From Liquorilactobacillus hordei DSM 19519 (GTDB lineage Bacteria > Bacillota > Bacilli > Lactobacillales > Lactobacillaceae), in the NCBI RefSeq assembly GCF_019443985.1, contig NZ_CP049303.1, positions 248,001 to 312,000 of the forward strand: DNA of 64,000 nucleotides, given 5' to 3'. Positions 41,811 through 53,938 of this stretch are shown here, piece by piece (position 1 is the stretch's first letter; every line of letters begins with the position of its first letter). A program made the position numbers and the translations under genes. Below the pieces are notes generated by a model. It had not been told where the DNA came from, made no database searches, and saw only the letters and a program-made list of their open reading frames with translations.

Positions 41811-43142
41811 ATGGAAGAAGTAAAGAAAATAGAACAGACAGAGGAAAAAGAAGTGAGTGAATCGGCTCTAAAAAAATTTTTTTCAATCAAAATTAGCGGT
41901 GTTGGAATGCCGCTTTATATAGTAATGCTGGTAATTCTTGCAGCAACAATCTTTTTGCACAGGCTGCCTAATACGATTTTAGGTGCAATTGTATTGCTAG
42001 TTGTTTTAGGTCATGTACTTTATTTTATTGGAGAGAAGATTCCTGTTTTTAATAGTTATTTGGGTGGAGGTTCCGTATTTTGTATTTTTGCTTCAGCAGC
42101 GATGGCTACTTTTGGAATTATTCCTGCTGATGCTGTTAAAGTTGCTTCTAATTTTGTCAGCAATGAGGGCTTTTTAGACTTTTACATTGCTGCGCTGATT
42201 AGTGGTAGTATTCTTGGGATGAATCGGAATCTTTTGATTAAAGCTTCCGTTCGCTTCATTCCTGTAGCTTTCCTTTCAATGATAATTACATTTTTTGCAG
42301 TGGGTCTAATGGGAATGCTAATTGGTAATGGTTTTGGACATTCAGTAATGTTTGTTTCACTACCAATTATGGCTGGTGGAATTGGTGCAGGCGTTGTACC
42401 ATTATCTAATATTTATGGTCATGTACTTGGACAACCTGCAGCTAATATGATTTCACAACTCATACCAGCTTCGGCAGCAGGAAATGTTTTGGCGATTATA
42501 GCTGCTGCATTAGTTGCCAAACTTGGTGAATCTTTCCCTAAGTATAACGGACAAGGTGTTTTGATGGAGATTGATCCAGAGTTTACTAAACCACGTAAAG
42601 TGAAGCTTGATATTATGCAATTTGGTGTTGGAATGATGATGGCATTATCATTTTTCATGCTTGCAACAATCTTTAATAGCTTTACACCAAAAGTACACAC
42701 ATATGCATTTATTATTATTATTGTTTTTATCTGCAAAGCAACTAATATCTTGCCAAAATATTACGAGGATGCTGCAATTATATTCAACCAATTAATTGTT
42801 AAGAACTTAACGCACGCTGTTCTTGCAGGAATAGGAATAGCTTTACTTAATCTAACACTTTTAGCACATGCATTAACATGGCAGTTCGTAGTGCTTGTAG
42901 TTACAAGTATCTTAACTATATCGATTGCTAGTGCATTGATTGGTAAATTATTTGGTTTGTATGAAGTAGAGTCAATTATAACAGCTGGTCTTTGCAATAA
43001 TAGTATGGGTGGTACAGGTAATGTTGCGGTTCTTTCAGCATCAAACCGTATGGAATTAATAGCTTTTGCACAAATGGGAAATCGTCTAGGTGGAGCAATC
43101 ATACTTGTTGTTGCTGGAATCTTGATACAATTTTTACACTAA
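41811..43142 (+). CDS. mleP: Malate permease, 2-hydroxycarboxylate transporter family (MleP/CitP type)
   Basis: This 443-aa membrane protein has a hydrophilic N-terminus and about 11 hydrophobic spans. The family loops appear as MAGGIGAGVVPLSNIYGHVL and CNNSMGGTGNVAVLSASNRM, both carrying a GG-x-G signature. It should exchange malate for lactate. It starts 26 bp after mleS with GAGG before the ATG, so the two are co-transcribed. Confidence 0.92.
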   Translation: MEEVKKIEQTEEKEVSESALKKFFSIKISGVGMPLYIVMLVILAATIFLHRLPNTILGAIVLLVVLGHVLYFIGEKIPVFNSYLGGGSVFCIFASAAMATFGIIPADAVKVASNFVSNEGFLDFYIAALISGSILGMNRNLLIKASVRFIPVAFLSMIITFFAVGLMGMLIGNGFGHSVMFVSLPIMAGGIGAGVVPLSNIYGHVLGQPAANMISQLIPASAAGNVLAIIAAALVAKLGESFPKYNGQGVLMEIDPEFTKPRKVKLDIMQFGVGMMMALSFFMLATIFNSFTPKVHTYAFIIIIVFICKATNILPKYYEDAAIIFNQLIVKNLTHAVLAGIGIALLNLTLLAHALTWQFVVLVVTSILTISIASALIGKLFGLYEVESIITAGLCNNSMGGTGNVAVLSASNRMELIAFAQMGNRLGGAIILVVAGILIQFLH

Positions 43143-43151
43143 TTGGAAAAT

Positions 43152-43186
43152 TAAGAAGGAATGAGTTAATAGCTTGTTCCTTTTTA
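43152..43186 (+). terminator. Terminator after mleSP
   Basis: AAGGAATGAG...CTTGTTCCTTTTT, about 10 bp after the mleP stop, with a T run. Confidence 0.8.
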
Positions 43187-43308
43187 GTTTGTTCAAAGTA
43201 GTCTTAGAAAGCCAAAAAATACAAATCTATGGGTTTTAAGCCATAGATAGTCTCTTTATATTAATGGACCTTAAAATAGCTTATAACGGATAATAGGCCC
43301 TTATATGA

Positions 43309-43337
43309 TTGTTATTTGTAAAAGAAAAGTTTATAAT
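43309..43337 (+). promoter_or_regulatory. Promoter of the yaaA-recF-gyrBA operon
   Basis: -35 TTGTTA (43309-43314), 17-bp spacer, -10 TATAAT (43332-43337). A separate promoter here is needed because the operon is cut off from dnaN. Confidence 0.65.
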
Positions 43338-43368
43338 TGAAGTTAAATGAGGAAGTTGGTGAAATCTG

Positions 43369-43596
43369 TTGGATAATGAAATTCTTCTGAAAACTGAGTA
43401 TATTACTTTGGGGCAAATGTTAAAAATAGCTTCAATAATTGATTCTGGTGGTCAGGCAAAATGGTTTTTGCAAGAAAATGAGGTTTGGGTCAACGGGGAA
43501 CAAGACAATCGAAGAGGTCGGAAACTTTATGCGGGTGATCAAGTCAGCATCCCGTCAGTAGGAAAATTTTTAATGCGTTCAAAACAGGCAAAGTAG
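43369..43596 (+). CDS. yaaA: S4-domain RNA-binding protein YaaA
   Basis: This 75-aa protein of the YlmH/YaaA S4 type has TLGQMLKIASIIDSGGQAKW, VWVNGEQDNRRGRKLYAGDQ. It conventionally lies between dnaN and recF. TTG start with GAGGAAG upstream; recF begins 3 bp after its stop. In Bacillus the homologue is linked to 50S ribosome assembly. Confidence 0.92.
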   Translation: MDNEILLKTEYITLGQMLKIASIIDSGGQAKWFLQENEVWVNGEQDNRRGRKLYAGDQVSIPSVGKFLMRSKQAK

Positions 43597-43599
43597 CCT

Positions 43600-44724
43600 A
43601 TGTATCTAAAAGAAATGACACTGAAAAATTTTCGTAACTATCGTGATGTAAATTTAGTATTCTCGCCACAAATTAATGTATTAATCGGCGAAAATGCACA
43701 AGGAAAAACAAATCTACTTGAAGCAATCTATGTTCTAGCAATGGCAAGAAGTCATCGTACTAATAATGAACGTGAGTTGGTAAATTTTGCAAAAGATGAG
43801 GCTTTAATTCAAGGAATATTGGAACGTAAGTTGAGCAAACTAAAACTTGAACTCTTTTTGGGTAAAAAAGGCAAAAAAGCAAAGGTAAATCATCTGGAAC
43901 AAGCAAAGTTGTCACAATATATTGGTCAAATGAACGTTATTTTATTTGCTCCAGAAGATCTGGCACTCGTTAAGGGATCACCAGCAGTTAGGCGAAAATT
44001 TATTGATATGGAATTTGGGCAAATAGACGCACATTATTTATATAATTTGAGCCAATATCGCGTACTTTTAAAACAAAGAAATCATTATTTAAAACAACTT
44101 CAGTTGAAAAAGGCGAAAGATTTAGTCTTGTTGGAAGTATTATCTGATCAAATCGCAGCTTTTGGGGCAGAAATTATAGCAAAGCGAATTATTTTTTTAG
44201 ATGAACTTGAGAAGTATGCTCAAGGTGTTCAAGCTCAAATAACAGGCCAAAAAGAAGAATTAAAGTTCAACTATGATACTAGTGTAGAAAATATTTATGA
44301 AAAAGATGTTAAGCAATTATACACTGATTTAAAAAAACTGTACGAAACTAATCAAAACAAAGAAATATTTCAAGGTTCAACGCTGTATGGACCGCATAGG
44401 GATGATGTTCAATTTTTAATTAATAAGAAAAATGTCCAAGTTTTTGGCTCACAGGGTCAGCAGAGGACGACTGCTTTAGCTGTAAAATTAGCTGAGATTG
44501 ATGTGATGAAAAACGAAACAGGCGAATATCCAATATTATTATTAGATGATGTCTTATCGGAACTTGATGGAGCTCGCCAAACACAGCTACTGCGTGCAAT
44601 TCAAGATAGAGTGCAGACGTTTTTAACAACGCCTAGTATGAGTGAGGTAACAAGGAAGTTAATAAAAGATCCTAAAGTATTCAGGATTGAAGCTGGAAAT
44701 ATAAAAAACGAGGAATTTAGATAA
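43600..44724 (+). CDS. recF: DNA replication/repair protein RecF
   Basis: This 374-aa SMC-like ATPase helps load RecA at gaps. It has Walker A GENAQGKTNLLEAIYV near residues 30-45, the signature GSQGQQRTTALAVKLAE, and Walker B LLLDDVLSELD. Size is normal and it is tightly coupled to yaaA. Confidence 0.96.
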   Translation: MYLKEMTLKNFRNYRDVNLVFSPQINVLIGENAQGKTNLLEAIYVLAMARSHRTNNERELVNFAKDEALIQGILERKLSKLKLELFLGKKGKKAKVNHLEQAKLSQYIGQMNVILFAPEDLALVKGSPAVRRKFIDMEFGQIDAHYLYNLSQYRVLLKQRNHYLKQLQLKKAKDLVLLEVLSDQIAAFGAEIIAKRIIFLDELEKYAQGVQAQITGQKEELKFNYDTSVENIYEKDVKQLYTDLKKLYETNQNKEIFQGSTLYGPHRDDVQFLINKKNVQVFGSQGQQRTTALAVKLAEIDVMKNETGEYPILLLDDVLSELDGARQTQLLRAIQDRVQTFLTTPSMSEVTRKLIKDPKVFRIEAGNIKNEEFR

Positions 44725-46710
<1,986 letters not shown>

Positions 46711-46752
46711 ATATTTCCCCGGAAATATTTAGAAAATTAGGAGGGATAGACG

Positions 46753-49221
46753 TTGGTGGATCTTCCAAATAGAATTAAAGATTCTGATTTATCAGGGATT
46801 ATGCGCAAATCTTTTATGGAATATGCAATGAGTGTAATTGTAGCTCGTGCATTACCTGACGTACGTGATGGATTGAAGCCAGTTCATCGGAGAATTTTAT
46901 ATGGCATGAACGAGTTGGGGGTAACTCCTGATAAGCCATATAAAAAATCTGCAAGAATTGTGGGGGATGTTATGGGGAAGTACCATCCCCACGGAGATTC
47001 TGCAATTTATGAATCAATGGTCAGAATGGCACAAGAATTTAGTTATAGGTACATGCTTGTTGACGGACATGGTAATTTTGGATCTGTTGATGGGGATGGT
47101 GCAGCTGCAATGCGTTACACAGAAGCACGAATGAGTAAGATTGCAACTGAAATGCTACGAGATATTAATAAAAATACAATTGATTTTACGGAAAATTATG
47201 ATGGATCAGAGAGAGAACCTGTTGTGCTTCCAGCAAGGTTTCCCAATCTGTTAGTTAATGGTGCGACCGGGATTGCGGTAGGGATGACCACTAATATTCC
47301 GCCCCATAACTTGGCAGAAGTAATTTCTGGACTACATATTTTAATGAAGAATCCAGATGCAACAACAGCTGATTTGATGGAAGCAATAAAGGGACCAGAC
47401 TTTCCTACAGGCGGGATTGTTTTAGGTAAATCTGGAATTCGTAAGGCTTATGAAACTGGTAAGGGAACTGTCACAATTAGAGCCAAGGTTGAAATAGAAG
47501 AGTCGGCAAATGGACGTGAACAAATTATTATTAATGAGCTGCCCTATATGGTTAATAAGGCGAAACTGATTGAAAGAATTGCCGAATTAGCTCGGAATAA
47601 AAAGATTGAGGGAATTACGGATATTCGTGATGAGTCAGATCGAGAAGGAATGCGTGTCTCAATCGATGTTAGACGAGACATGAGTGCCTCTGTAATTTTG
47701 AATAATTTATACAAATTAACATTGATGCAGACGACATTTGGCTTTAATATGCTCGCAATTGTCAAAGGAACACCTAAAATTCTTAGTTTGAAACAAATTC
47801 TGAAATACTATCTTGAACATCAGGAAATTGTTATTAGACGTAGGACAGAATTTGAGTTAAAGAAAGCTCAAGCAAGAGCTCATATTTTAGAGGGATTAAG
47901 AATTGCGCTTGACCACATTGATGAAATTATCAATATTATTCGTAGTTCTAAGAGTGGAGAAATTGCTAAGGTTAAGTTAATAGAGGGTTATCAGTTATCT
48001 GATAAGCAGGCTCAAGCCATTTTAGATATGCGTTTGGTTCGGTTAACAGGCTTGGAACGTGAGAAGATAGAAGATGAGTATAACAAGCTTCTTGAAGCTA
48101 TTGCGGATTATAAAGATATTCTTGCGCATAATGAAAGAATTGATGAGATCATCTATCAAGAATTGCTGGAAATTCAAGAAAAATATGGTGATGAGCGCAG
48201 AACTGAATTATTGGTGGGAGAAGTGCTTAGCATTGAAGATGAAGATCTAATTGAAGAAGAAGATGTTGTAATAGCACTTACACATAATGGCTATATTAAA
48301 CGATTGGCAACAAGTGAATTTAAGGCACAACGTAGAGGTGGCAGAGGTGTTCAAGGAATGGGAGTTCATGATGATGATTTTATTGAACATTTAGTTAATA
48401 CTTCTACACATGATGAGCTTTTGTTCTTTACAAATATGGGAAAAGTCTACCAGATGAAGGGCTATGAAATTCCTGAATATGGACGTACTGCAAAAGGGAT
48501 ACCTGTTATCAATTTATTGGGTATAGATTCGGGAGAAAAAGTTCAGGCAGTAATAAATATTTCTCGTGATATGAAGACGAAAGAGATGTATCTGTTCTTT
48601 ACTACACGTTTAGGAATTTCAAAACGAACATCAGTTAGTGAATTTTCAAATATTAGAAGTAATGGGTTAAAGGCAATTACTCTGAAAGAAAATGATGAAC
48701 TAATTAGTGTTTTAATTACCGATGGAGATAAAAATATTATAATCGGAACGCACTTAGGATATGCTGTTAGTTTCTCTGAAAGTGATGTTAGATCTATGGG
48801 AAGATTAGCAGCAGGTGTTAGAGGAATTCGTCTAAGACAAGATGATTATGTAGTTGGTGCAGATATTTTGTATCCAGATAGCCATGTCTTCGTAATTAGT
48901 GAGAATGGTTTTGGTAAACAAACGCTGGCTTCAGAATATCCAATAAAGGGTCGTGGAGGCAAGGGAATAAAAACCTCTAATGTGACTGAAAAGAATGGAC
49001 CAGTAGCAGGTTTAACGACAGTTATTGGTACTGAGGATATTATGCTAATTACAAATAAGGGTGTTATGATCAGATTTAATATTAATAGTGTTTCTGAAAC
49101 TGGAAGGGCCACATTAGGTGTTCATCTTATCAAAGTTGAGGAAGGTGCACTTGTTTCAACGATGGCAAAAGTTGCTCCTGAAGAAATTGCAGAAGAACAA
49201 GAGCAGAATGAACAAAATTAA
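46753..49221 (+). CDS. gyrA: DNA gyrase subunit A
   Basis: This 822-aa cleavage subunit has the catalytic Tyr122 in [13 protein letters not shown]. The quinolone region reads [19 protein letters not shown] with Ser83 and Glu87, the usual sensitive-type residues. The GyrA-box [12 protein letters not shown] marks the DNA-wrapping C-terminal domain. The start is TTG 46753 or GTG 46756 behind AGGAGG. Confidence 0.98.
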   Translation: MVDLPNRIKDSDLSGIMRKSFMEYAMSVIVARALPDVRDGLKPVHRRILYGMNELGVTPDKPYKKSARIVGDVMGKYHPHGDSAIYESMVRMAQEFSYRYMLVDGHGNFGSVDGDGAAAMRYTEARMSKIATEMLRDINKNTIDFTENYDGSEREPVVLPARFPNLLVNGATGIAVGMTTNIPPHNLAEVISGLHILMKNPDATTADLMEAIKGPDFPTGGIVLGKSGIRKAYETGKGTVTIRAKVEIEESANGREQIIINELPYMVNKAKLIERIAELARNKKIEGITDIRDESDREGMRVSIDVRRDMSASVILNNLYKLTLMQTTFGFNMLAIVKGTPKILSLKQILKYYLEHQEIVIRRRTEFELKKAQARAHILEGLRIALDHIDEIINIIRSSKSGEIAKVKLIEGYQLSDKQAQAILDMRLVRLTGLEREKIEDEYNKLLEAIADYKDILAHNERIDEIIYQELLEIQEKYGDERRTELLVGEVLSIEDEDLIEEEDVVIALTHNGYIKRLATSEFKAQRRGGRGVQGMGVHDDDFIEHLVNTSTHDELLFFTNMGKVYQMKGYEIPEYGRTAKGIPVINLLGIDSGEKVQAVINISRDMKTKEMYLFFTTRLGISKRTSVSEFSNIRSNGLKAITLKENDELISVLITDGDKNIIIGTHLGYAVSFSESDVRSMGRLAAGVRGIRLRQDDYVVGADILYPDSHVFVISENGFGKQTLASEYPIKGRGGKGIKTSNVTEKNGPVAGLTTVIGTEDIMLITNKGVMIRFNINSVSETGRATLGVHLIKVEEGALVSTMAKVAPEEIAEEQEQNEQN

Positions 49222-49285
49222 TATTTGTCAAAATTGATAATTTTGCGTATTTAAAAGTATCGACCATATTAAAGATTTGGAAGCC

Positions 49286-49314
49286 TTGTAATCTTACTTT
49301 ATAAATGATATAAT
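49286..49314 (+). promoter_or_regulatory. Promoter of rpsF-ssb-rpsR
   Basis: -35 TTGTAA (49286-49291), 17-bp spacer, -10 TATAAT (49309-49314), about 100 bp before rpsF. Confidence 0.75.
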
Positions 49315-49362
49315 GTTTGTTCGTTAGTATCTAACTAGAAATAGCATTAGATTACTTTCCTT

Positions 49363-49383
49363 GTTCTTAACAGAATTAAGAAC
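49363..49383 (+). promoter_or_regulatory. rpsF 5' leader hairpin (candidate S6:S18 autoregulatory site)
   Basis: GTTCTTAA-CAGAA-TTAAGAAC is a perfect 8-bp stem in the 100-nt leader, ending 15 bases before AAGGAGG. rpsF leaders in many bacteria hold a motif bound by the S6:S18 complex. This stem is in the right place, but I could not match the full consensus. Confidence 0.45.
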
Positions 49384-49412
49384 CAACAGTCCATAAGGAG
49401 GTGTATACAGTC

Positions 49413-49700
49413 ATGACATACGAAATTACTTATATTATCAGCCCAGCAATTGATGAAGCTGCTAAAGCTGCATTAGTTGAACGTTTCGACAGTATCTTAA
49501 AAGATAATGGTGCTGAAATCGTAAATTCAAAAGACTGGTCTAAGCGTCGTTTTGCATACGAAATCGGTGGTTTTACAGAAGGCACATACCATATTGTAAA
49601 TGCTAAAGCTGATGATGCCGTAGCAATCGACGAATTTGATCGTCTTGCAAAGATTAATGACGCAATCTTACGTCATATGATCGTTAAACGTGAAGCTTAA
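49413..49700 (+). CDS. rpsF: Ribosomal protein bS6
   Basis: This 95-aa protein begins [20 protein letters not shown] and includes [20 protein letters not shown], typical of S6. ATG 49413 follows AAGGAGG with correct spacing; the in-frame GTG at 49401 overlaps that site. It leads the conserved rpsF-ssb-rpsR operon. Confidence 0.97.
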   Translation: MTYEITYIISPAIDEAAKAALVERFDSILKDNGAEIVNSKDWSKRRFAYEIGGFTEGTYHIVNAKADDAVAIDEFDRLAKINDAILRHMIVKREA

Positions 49701-49737
49701 TTTAGAAAATAAATAGTTATAGAGGGGGAGTAGAACT

Positions 49738-50256
49738 TTGATTAATAGAGCTATACTTGTAGGTCGATTAACGAGAGATCCTGATTTGCGTTATACCTCT
49801 AGTGGTGCTGCTGTTGCAACATTTACTATCGCTGTAAATCGCCAATTCACGAACCAACAAGGGGAACGTGAGGCTGATTTTATTAATTGTGTCATTTGGC
49901 GAAAAGCTGCAGAAAACTTTGCAAACTTTACGCACAAAGGATCTTTAGTAGGCGTAGAAGGGCGTATTCAAACAAGGTCTTATGAGAACCAACAGGGAAA
50001 TAGAGTCTATGTTACAGAAGTTATTGTTGATAGCTTCTCATTACTCGAATCACGTTCACAATCTGAACGTCAACAGGGTAGTAGTAATTCTCAAAGTTCT
50101 AGTCCTTCGCAAGGAACAAAGTCAAATTCAGGAGATAATCCATTTGGTAATGTGATGAACAATAACAATAATTCATCCAATAATACAAATGATGCCGATC
50201 CGTTTGCCAGCAATGGCCAACAGATTGATATCTCAGATGATGACTTGCCATTTTAG
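49738..50256 (+). CDS. ssb: Single-stranded DNA-binding protein
   Basis: This 172-aa protein has an N-terminal OB fold ([20 protein letters not shown] to [13 protein letters not shown]), a low-complexity Ser/Asn/Gln linker from about residue 110, and the acidic tip DDDLPF that recruits replication proteins. TTG start behind AGAGGGGG. Confidence 0.97.
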   Translation: MINRAILVGRLTRDPDLRYTSSGAAVATFTIAVNRQFTNQQGEREADFINCVIWRKAAENFANFTHKGSLVGVEGRIQTRSYENQQGNRVYVTEVIVDSFSLLESRSQSERQQGSSNSQSSSPSQGTKSNSGDNPFGNVMNNNNNSSNNTNDADPFASNGQQIDISDDDLPF

Positions 50257-50276
50257 GATAGCAAGGAGGGAAAACA

Positions 50277-50513
50277 ATGGCACAACAACGTAGAGGTGGC
50301 CGTCGTCGCCGTAAAGTAGACTTTATTGCAGCGAACCATATTGAATATATTGACTATAAAGATACTGATCTTTTGAAACGTTTTGTTTCTGAACGTGGTA
50401 AGATTTTACCTCGTCGAGTAACTGGAACTAGCGCAAAAAACCAACGTCGTTTGACAATTGCAATCAAACGCGCACGTATTATGGGTCTTTTACCATTTGT
50501 AACAGAAGACTAA
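50277..50513 (+). CDS. rpsR: Ribosomal protein bS18
   Basis: This 78-aa basic protein has [20 protein letters not shown] and [27 protein letters not shown] precedes the ATG. It is the third gene of the rpsF operon. Confidence 0.97.
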   Translation: MAQQRRGGRRRRKVDFIAANHIEYIDYKDTDLLKRFVSERGKILPRRVTGTSAKNQRRLTIAIKRARIMGLLPFVTED

Positions 50514-50519
50514 AAAGCA

Positions 50520-50547
50520 AAGATGTGGCTAGTCCGCATCTTTTTTT
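50520..50547 (+). terminator. Terminator after rpsR
   Basis: AAGATGTGG-CTAGT-CCGCATCTTTTTTT (one bulge) directly after the rpsR stop, with a run of seven T residues. Confidence 0.85.
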
Positions 50548-50606
50548 GTGGCAAATTTATCTTAAATGAATATGTAAAGCAAATTAAAAAGTGTCTTCTG
50601 AGCTAA

Positions 50607-50686
50607 TTGCTTTTTTAATCAAAGGACCTATAATTTTATAAATAACAACATATAGTGACTATCTTCGAAAAAGTTCAATATGTTGT
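50607..50686 (+). promoter_or_regulatory. pnuC promoter and structured leader
   Basis: -35 TTGCTT (50607-50612), 16-bp spacer, -10 TATAAT (50629-50634). Just past the expected start, ACAACATAT (50645-50653) pairs perfectly with ATATGTTGT (50678-50686). The leader to the pnuC start is about 140 nt. pnuC leaders in lactobacilli and streptococci can hold an NAD-sensing (NAD-II) riboswitch, or a NiaR operator could be involved; neither consensus was confirmed. Confidence 0.5.
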
Positions 50687-50778
50687 ATGAATGGAACCGA
50701 GAATATGATAAAATGTTCTTGGCTCTTTTTTTGGTGAGAATGAAAAAGATGTTAAAATTATTGAAAAGGGATGGAAGC

Positions 50779-51546
50779 ATGTTTAATCGTTACGTGGATG
50801 TTTTATCAAATTTACCAGAATATTCTAAGAATGTTTTTAGGAATAATTATTTTAGTTGGTTGCTGAATCAGTGCAAAGGCTGGGGAAAGTTTAGCTATGG
50901 TTTACTTTTATTTAATTTTGTATTACAAGTGTTTTCATTACTGCAATCATTTAGTGTCGCCCCAACACAATCAATTTTATCATTTATTGGTGGAAATCTG
51001 TCAGTAGCTTGTGTTATAGGTATTTCTAACCGTTCGGGTATTCAGGGTTGGGCAGGGGCCTTAAGTGCAATTTGTATAGCGAGTGTTGGTTTCATGGCTG
51101 GTAACTATGCAACCGCTTGGGAACAAATTGGATACTTAATTTTCTTGGATATTTTTTGTATTCTTGACCCTAAGTGGAATGATAATATTCAAGCTGAAAA
51201 ATTTGAGAATATTAAAGATTGGATTTATTATATTCTATTCTTTATCGTGGCCTGGGTAGTTATCTATTATATTTTTAGCATGACGAATGATCCACGTGTC
51301 TTTTTAGATAGTTTGAACTTAGCAATGGCTATTACAGGCTCATTATTGGAATTAAATCGGAAACGTGAACAATATTTTGTGTGGACGATAAGTTCAATTT
51401 TTACGATTGCATTGTGGATGCAAACAATGCTGCAAGGTGATGGTAATTTCGCACTTATTTTTAGTTATGGTGTCTTTTTCTTGAATGATATGTATGCATT
51501 CTTTAGTAAACGTGGTTGGTTTCAGACTACGGAACAAACTAAGTAA
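50779..51546 (+). CDS. pnuC: Nicotinamide mononucleotide/riboside transporter PnuC
   Basis: This 255-aa membrane protein has about seven hydrophobic spans. The family features are the N-terminal FSWLLNQCKGWGKFSYGLLL, GILSVACVIGISNRSG-like region, LEQIGYLI..FLDIFCILDPKWN and the C-terminal SLLELNRKREQYFVWTISSI. ATG 50779 follows GGGATGG; an upstream in-frame ATG at 50680 lies within the leader dyad and is rejected. It imports a vitamin B3 precursor for NAD synthesis. Confidence 0.9.
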   Translation: MFNRYVDVLSNLPEYSKNVFRNNYFSWLLNQCKGWGKFSYGLLLFNFVLQVFSLLQSFSVAPTQSILSFIGGNLSVACVIGISNRSGIQGWAGALSAICIASVGFMAGNYATAWEQIGYLIFLDIFCILDPKWNDNIQAEKFENIKDWIYYILFFIVAWVVIYYIFSMTNDPRVFLDSLNLAMAITGSLLELNRKREQYFVWTISSIFTIALWMQTMLQGDGNFALIFSYGVFFLNDMYAFFSKRGWFQTTEQTK

Positions 51547-51561
51547 GTTTTTGATATAAGA

Positions 51562-51732
51562 AGAAAGTGACATGAGACGAAAAGATTTTAGCACTAACTC
51601 GAAAATACAAACATAGTGCGCGTGTTGCTATAGGTAATTCGGGGTTAGATGAAGAATTTTGACTTATGACATTTTAGTTGTAACAAGGAAGAGGCTGGAT
51701 CAAAATTTATTTTTTGATACGGCCTCTTTTTT
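51562..51732 (+). repeat. Structured intergenic repeat, copy F
   Basis: AAAGTGACATGAGAC, TTTTAGCACTAACTCG, a CATAGTGCG...GTTGCTATAGG dyad, GGGGTTAGATGAAGAATTTTG, CTTATGAC and the terminal stem GAGGCTGGATCAAAA...TTTTGATACGGCCTC followed by TTTTTT. It lies between pnuC and gdpP and should terminate the pnuC message. The next 175 bp to gdpP show nothing certain. Confidence 0.85.
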
Positions 51733-51910
51733 AGTGGAATCAATAAATAGCATGAAGATTTCATTTTTAGTGAAATGTGTATCTCAGTTGTGTTTGTGAT
51801 AAAATAAGGAACAAAGTCTATGGCGCAGTCCGTATCTTAGATGGACAAGATTTTTCTATAAGAAAAATCAATTTAATAATTAAAATATTTGAAGGAACGG
51901 GGAGAATATT

Positions 51911-53914
51911 TTGAAAAAGTTTTTTTCAAGGGATTTTTTACATTTCCCTTCATTCATGAAAAATGAAAAATTGCGTGTTATTGCAATATTTCTGTTAGTG
52001 ATATCTTTAGTGTGTGCGGTTATGTCCTTTGTAGTTAATTGGATTTTGGGCATTTTCATAGCTACGCTTGTTTTAATAACTATTATTGTTTCTTTTTTTG
52101 TTCTAAAAGCAATCACTGAGGATACTACTGAATATATTTCTGATTTGTCATACCGGATAAAAAGAGGGGAACAAGAATCTTTAATAAAAATGCCGGTGGG
52201 GATTATGTTTTTGAATGAAGCAAATGAAATTGAATGGGTTAACCCTTATCTGCAAAAGTATTTTGGTCAAGAAGAAATATTAGGCAAAGTTCTCTCTACT
52301 GTAGATAAAGAATTAGCTGCGGTAGTGGAGAAGTATGTTGCAGAAAAAAAACCCGTTGAAGTTTCATGGCGTGAGTATCGTTTTCAATTGTTAATTGAAA
52401 ATGATATCCATGCGGTATATTTAATGGATATTACGCGCTATGCAAGGATTGAACAACATGATAAGGATACTGATGTGGTAATTGGTCAGATTTTTATTGA
52501 TAATTATGATGAAGTCACCCAAACAATGAATGATAAAAATGTCTCGAACATTAGTAACTATGTGACAAATGAACTTTCTAATTGGGCAAAGAAGTACCAG
52601 ATGTATTTGAAGAGGATAGATGACGATCATTTCTTTATCCTAGCTTATGCAAATGTCTTAGAGAAGTTAGAAGAAGATAAATTTAAGATATTGGATAGAA
52701 TTCGCGAAAGAACATCTAAACAAAATCTTCCACTGACGTTGAGCATGGGAATTTCTTATGATGAAGATGATCTTGCTCTTCTCTCAAAAACTGCACAGAA
52801 TAATTTAGATCTTGCTTTAGGAAGAGGTGGAGATCAAGTTGTAGTAAAAACTCCAGAAGGACAAGCCCGGTTTTATGGCGGAAAAACAAATCCGATGGAA
52901 AAAAGAACTAGGGTTAGGGCGAGAATGATTGCGCAGGCTTTGCAAGAACTTATGAGTCAAACAGATCAGATTTTTGTTATGGGCCATAAATATCCAGACA
53001 TGGACTCAATTGGTGCTTGTTTAGGTTTACGAAGAATAGCTGCAATGAACAAGAAAAAATGTTGGATAGTCTTAGATAATGAGAAACTTCATTCAGATGT
53101 AACTAGGTTAATGGATGAATTATCACAATATCCCGAGATAAAAGGAACGGTTATTTCTGTTGAGGAGGCTCTCGAAAAAGCAACGAAACAAAGCTTGTTA
53201 ATAATGGTCGATCATTCTAAACCTTCAATCTCTACCAGTCAGGAATTGTACAAAAAATTGACTAATAGAATGATGGTAATTGATCATCATCGACGTGGTG
53301 AAGAATTTCCTGAGAATCCGATTTTAGTTTATATTGAACCTTACGCGTCTTCAACATGTGAGCTAATTACAGAGATGTTTGAATATCAGTCACGTGATAG
53401 TGAACCAATTAATAAGATAGAAGCCACAGCAATGTTGACCGGAATAATAATTGATACAAAGTCATTTACTTTGCGTACAGGGACAAGAACTTTTGATGCG
53501 GCTAGTTATTTGCGGTCGGTTGGTGCTGATTCAGCGATGGCACAACATTTTATGAAAGAAAATGTTGATAATTTCTTACAAAGGAACCATTTGATTGACC
53601 GTGTGGAATTTATTGGCAATCGGGTTGCACTTTGTGTTGGAGAAAAAGATAAGATATATGATTCAGTGATTGCTGCACAAGCAGCAGATGCGTTGCTGAA
53701 TGTAAGTGGTGTAGAAGCATCATACGTTGTTACAAGACGTTCAGACGAAAAAATTGGGATATCTGCAAGAAGTAATGGTAAAGCAAATGTACAAGTTGTG
53801 ATGGAAGAACTTGGCGGTGGGGGGCACCTTTCCAATGCTGCAACACAGCTAAAAGACATTACGATTGATGTTGCTAAAGAAGAGTTGTTAAGAGCAATTG
53901 AAGAAAACAGTTAA
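51911..53914 (+). CDS. gdpP: Cyclic-di-AMP phosphodiesterase GdpP
   Basis: This 667-aa protein degrades c-di-AMP, so it affects potassium, osmotic and cell-wall homeostasis. Two N-terminal TM segments (about residues 20-58) precede a PAS-like domain, a degenerate GGDEF domain (LALGRGGDQVVVKTPEGQAR), and a DHH/DHHA1 domain with GHKYPDMDSIGACLG, MVIDHHRRGEEFP and GGGGHLSNAATQL. TTG start behind GGGGAG. rplI follows after 24 bp. Confidence 0.95.
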   Translation: MKKFFSRDFLHFPSFMKNEKLRVIAIFLLVISLVCAVMSFVVNWILGIFIATLVLITIIVSFFVLKAITEDTTEYISDLSYRIKRGEQESLIKMPVGIMFLNEANEIEWVNPYLQKYFGQEEILGKVLSTVDKELAAVVEKYVAEKKPVEVSWREYRFQLLIENDIHAVYLMDITRYARIEQHDKDTDVVIGQIFIDNYDEVTQTMNDKNVSNISNYVTNELSNWAKKYQMYLKRIDDDHFFILAYANVLEKLEEDKFKILDRIRERTSKQNLPLTLSMGISYDEDDLALLSKTAQNNLDLALGRGGDQVVVKTPEGQARFYGGKTNPMEKRTRVRARMIAQALQELMSQTDQIFVMGHKYPDMDSIGACLGLRRIAAMNKKKCWIVLDNEKLHSDVTRLMDELSQYPEIKGTVISVEEALEKATKQSLLIMVDHSKPSISTSQELYKKLTNRMMVIDHHRRGEEFPENPILVYIEPYASSTCELITEMFEYQSRDSEPINKIEATAMLTGIIIDTKSFTLRTGTRTFDAASYLRSVGADSAMAQHFMKENVDNFLQRNHLIDRVEFIGNRVALCVGEKDKIYDSVIAAQAADALLNVSGVEASYVVTRRSDEKIGISARSNGKANVQVVMEELGGGGHLSNAATQLKDITIDVAKEELLRAIEENS

Positions 53915-53938
53915 TATAAATTTTTGGAGGGCTAAGTT

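Noticed and set aside
50680-50778. N-terminal extension of PnuC from ATG 50680
   Set aside because: It would include leader dyad sequence and has no ribosome site; ATG 50779 gives a normal PnuC N-terminus.
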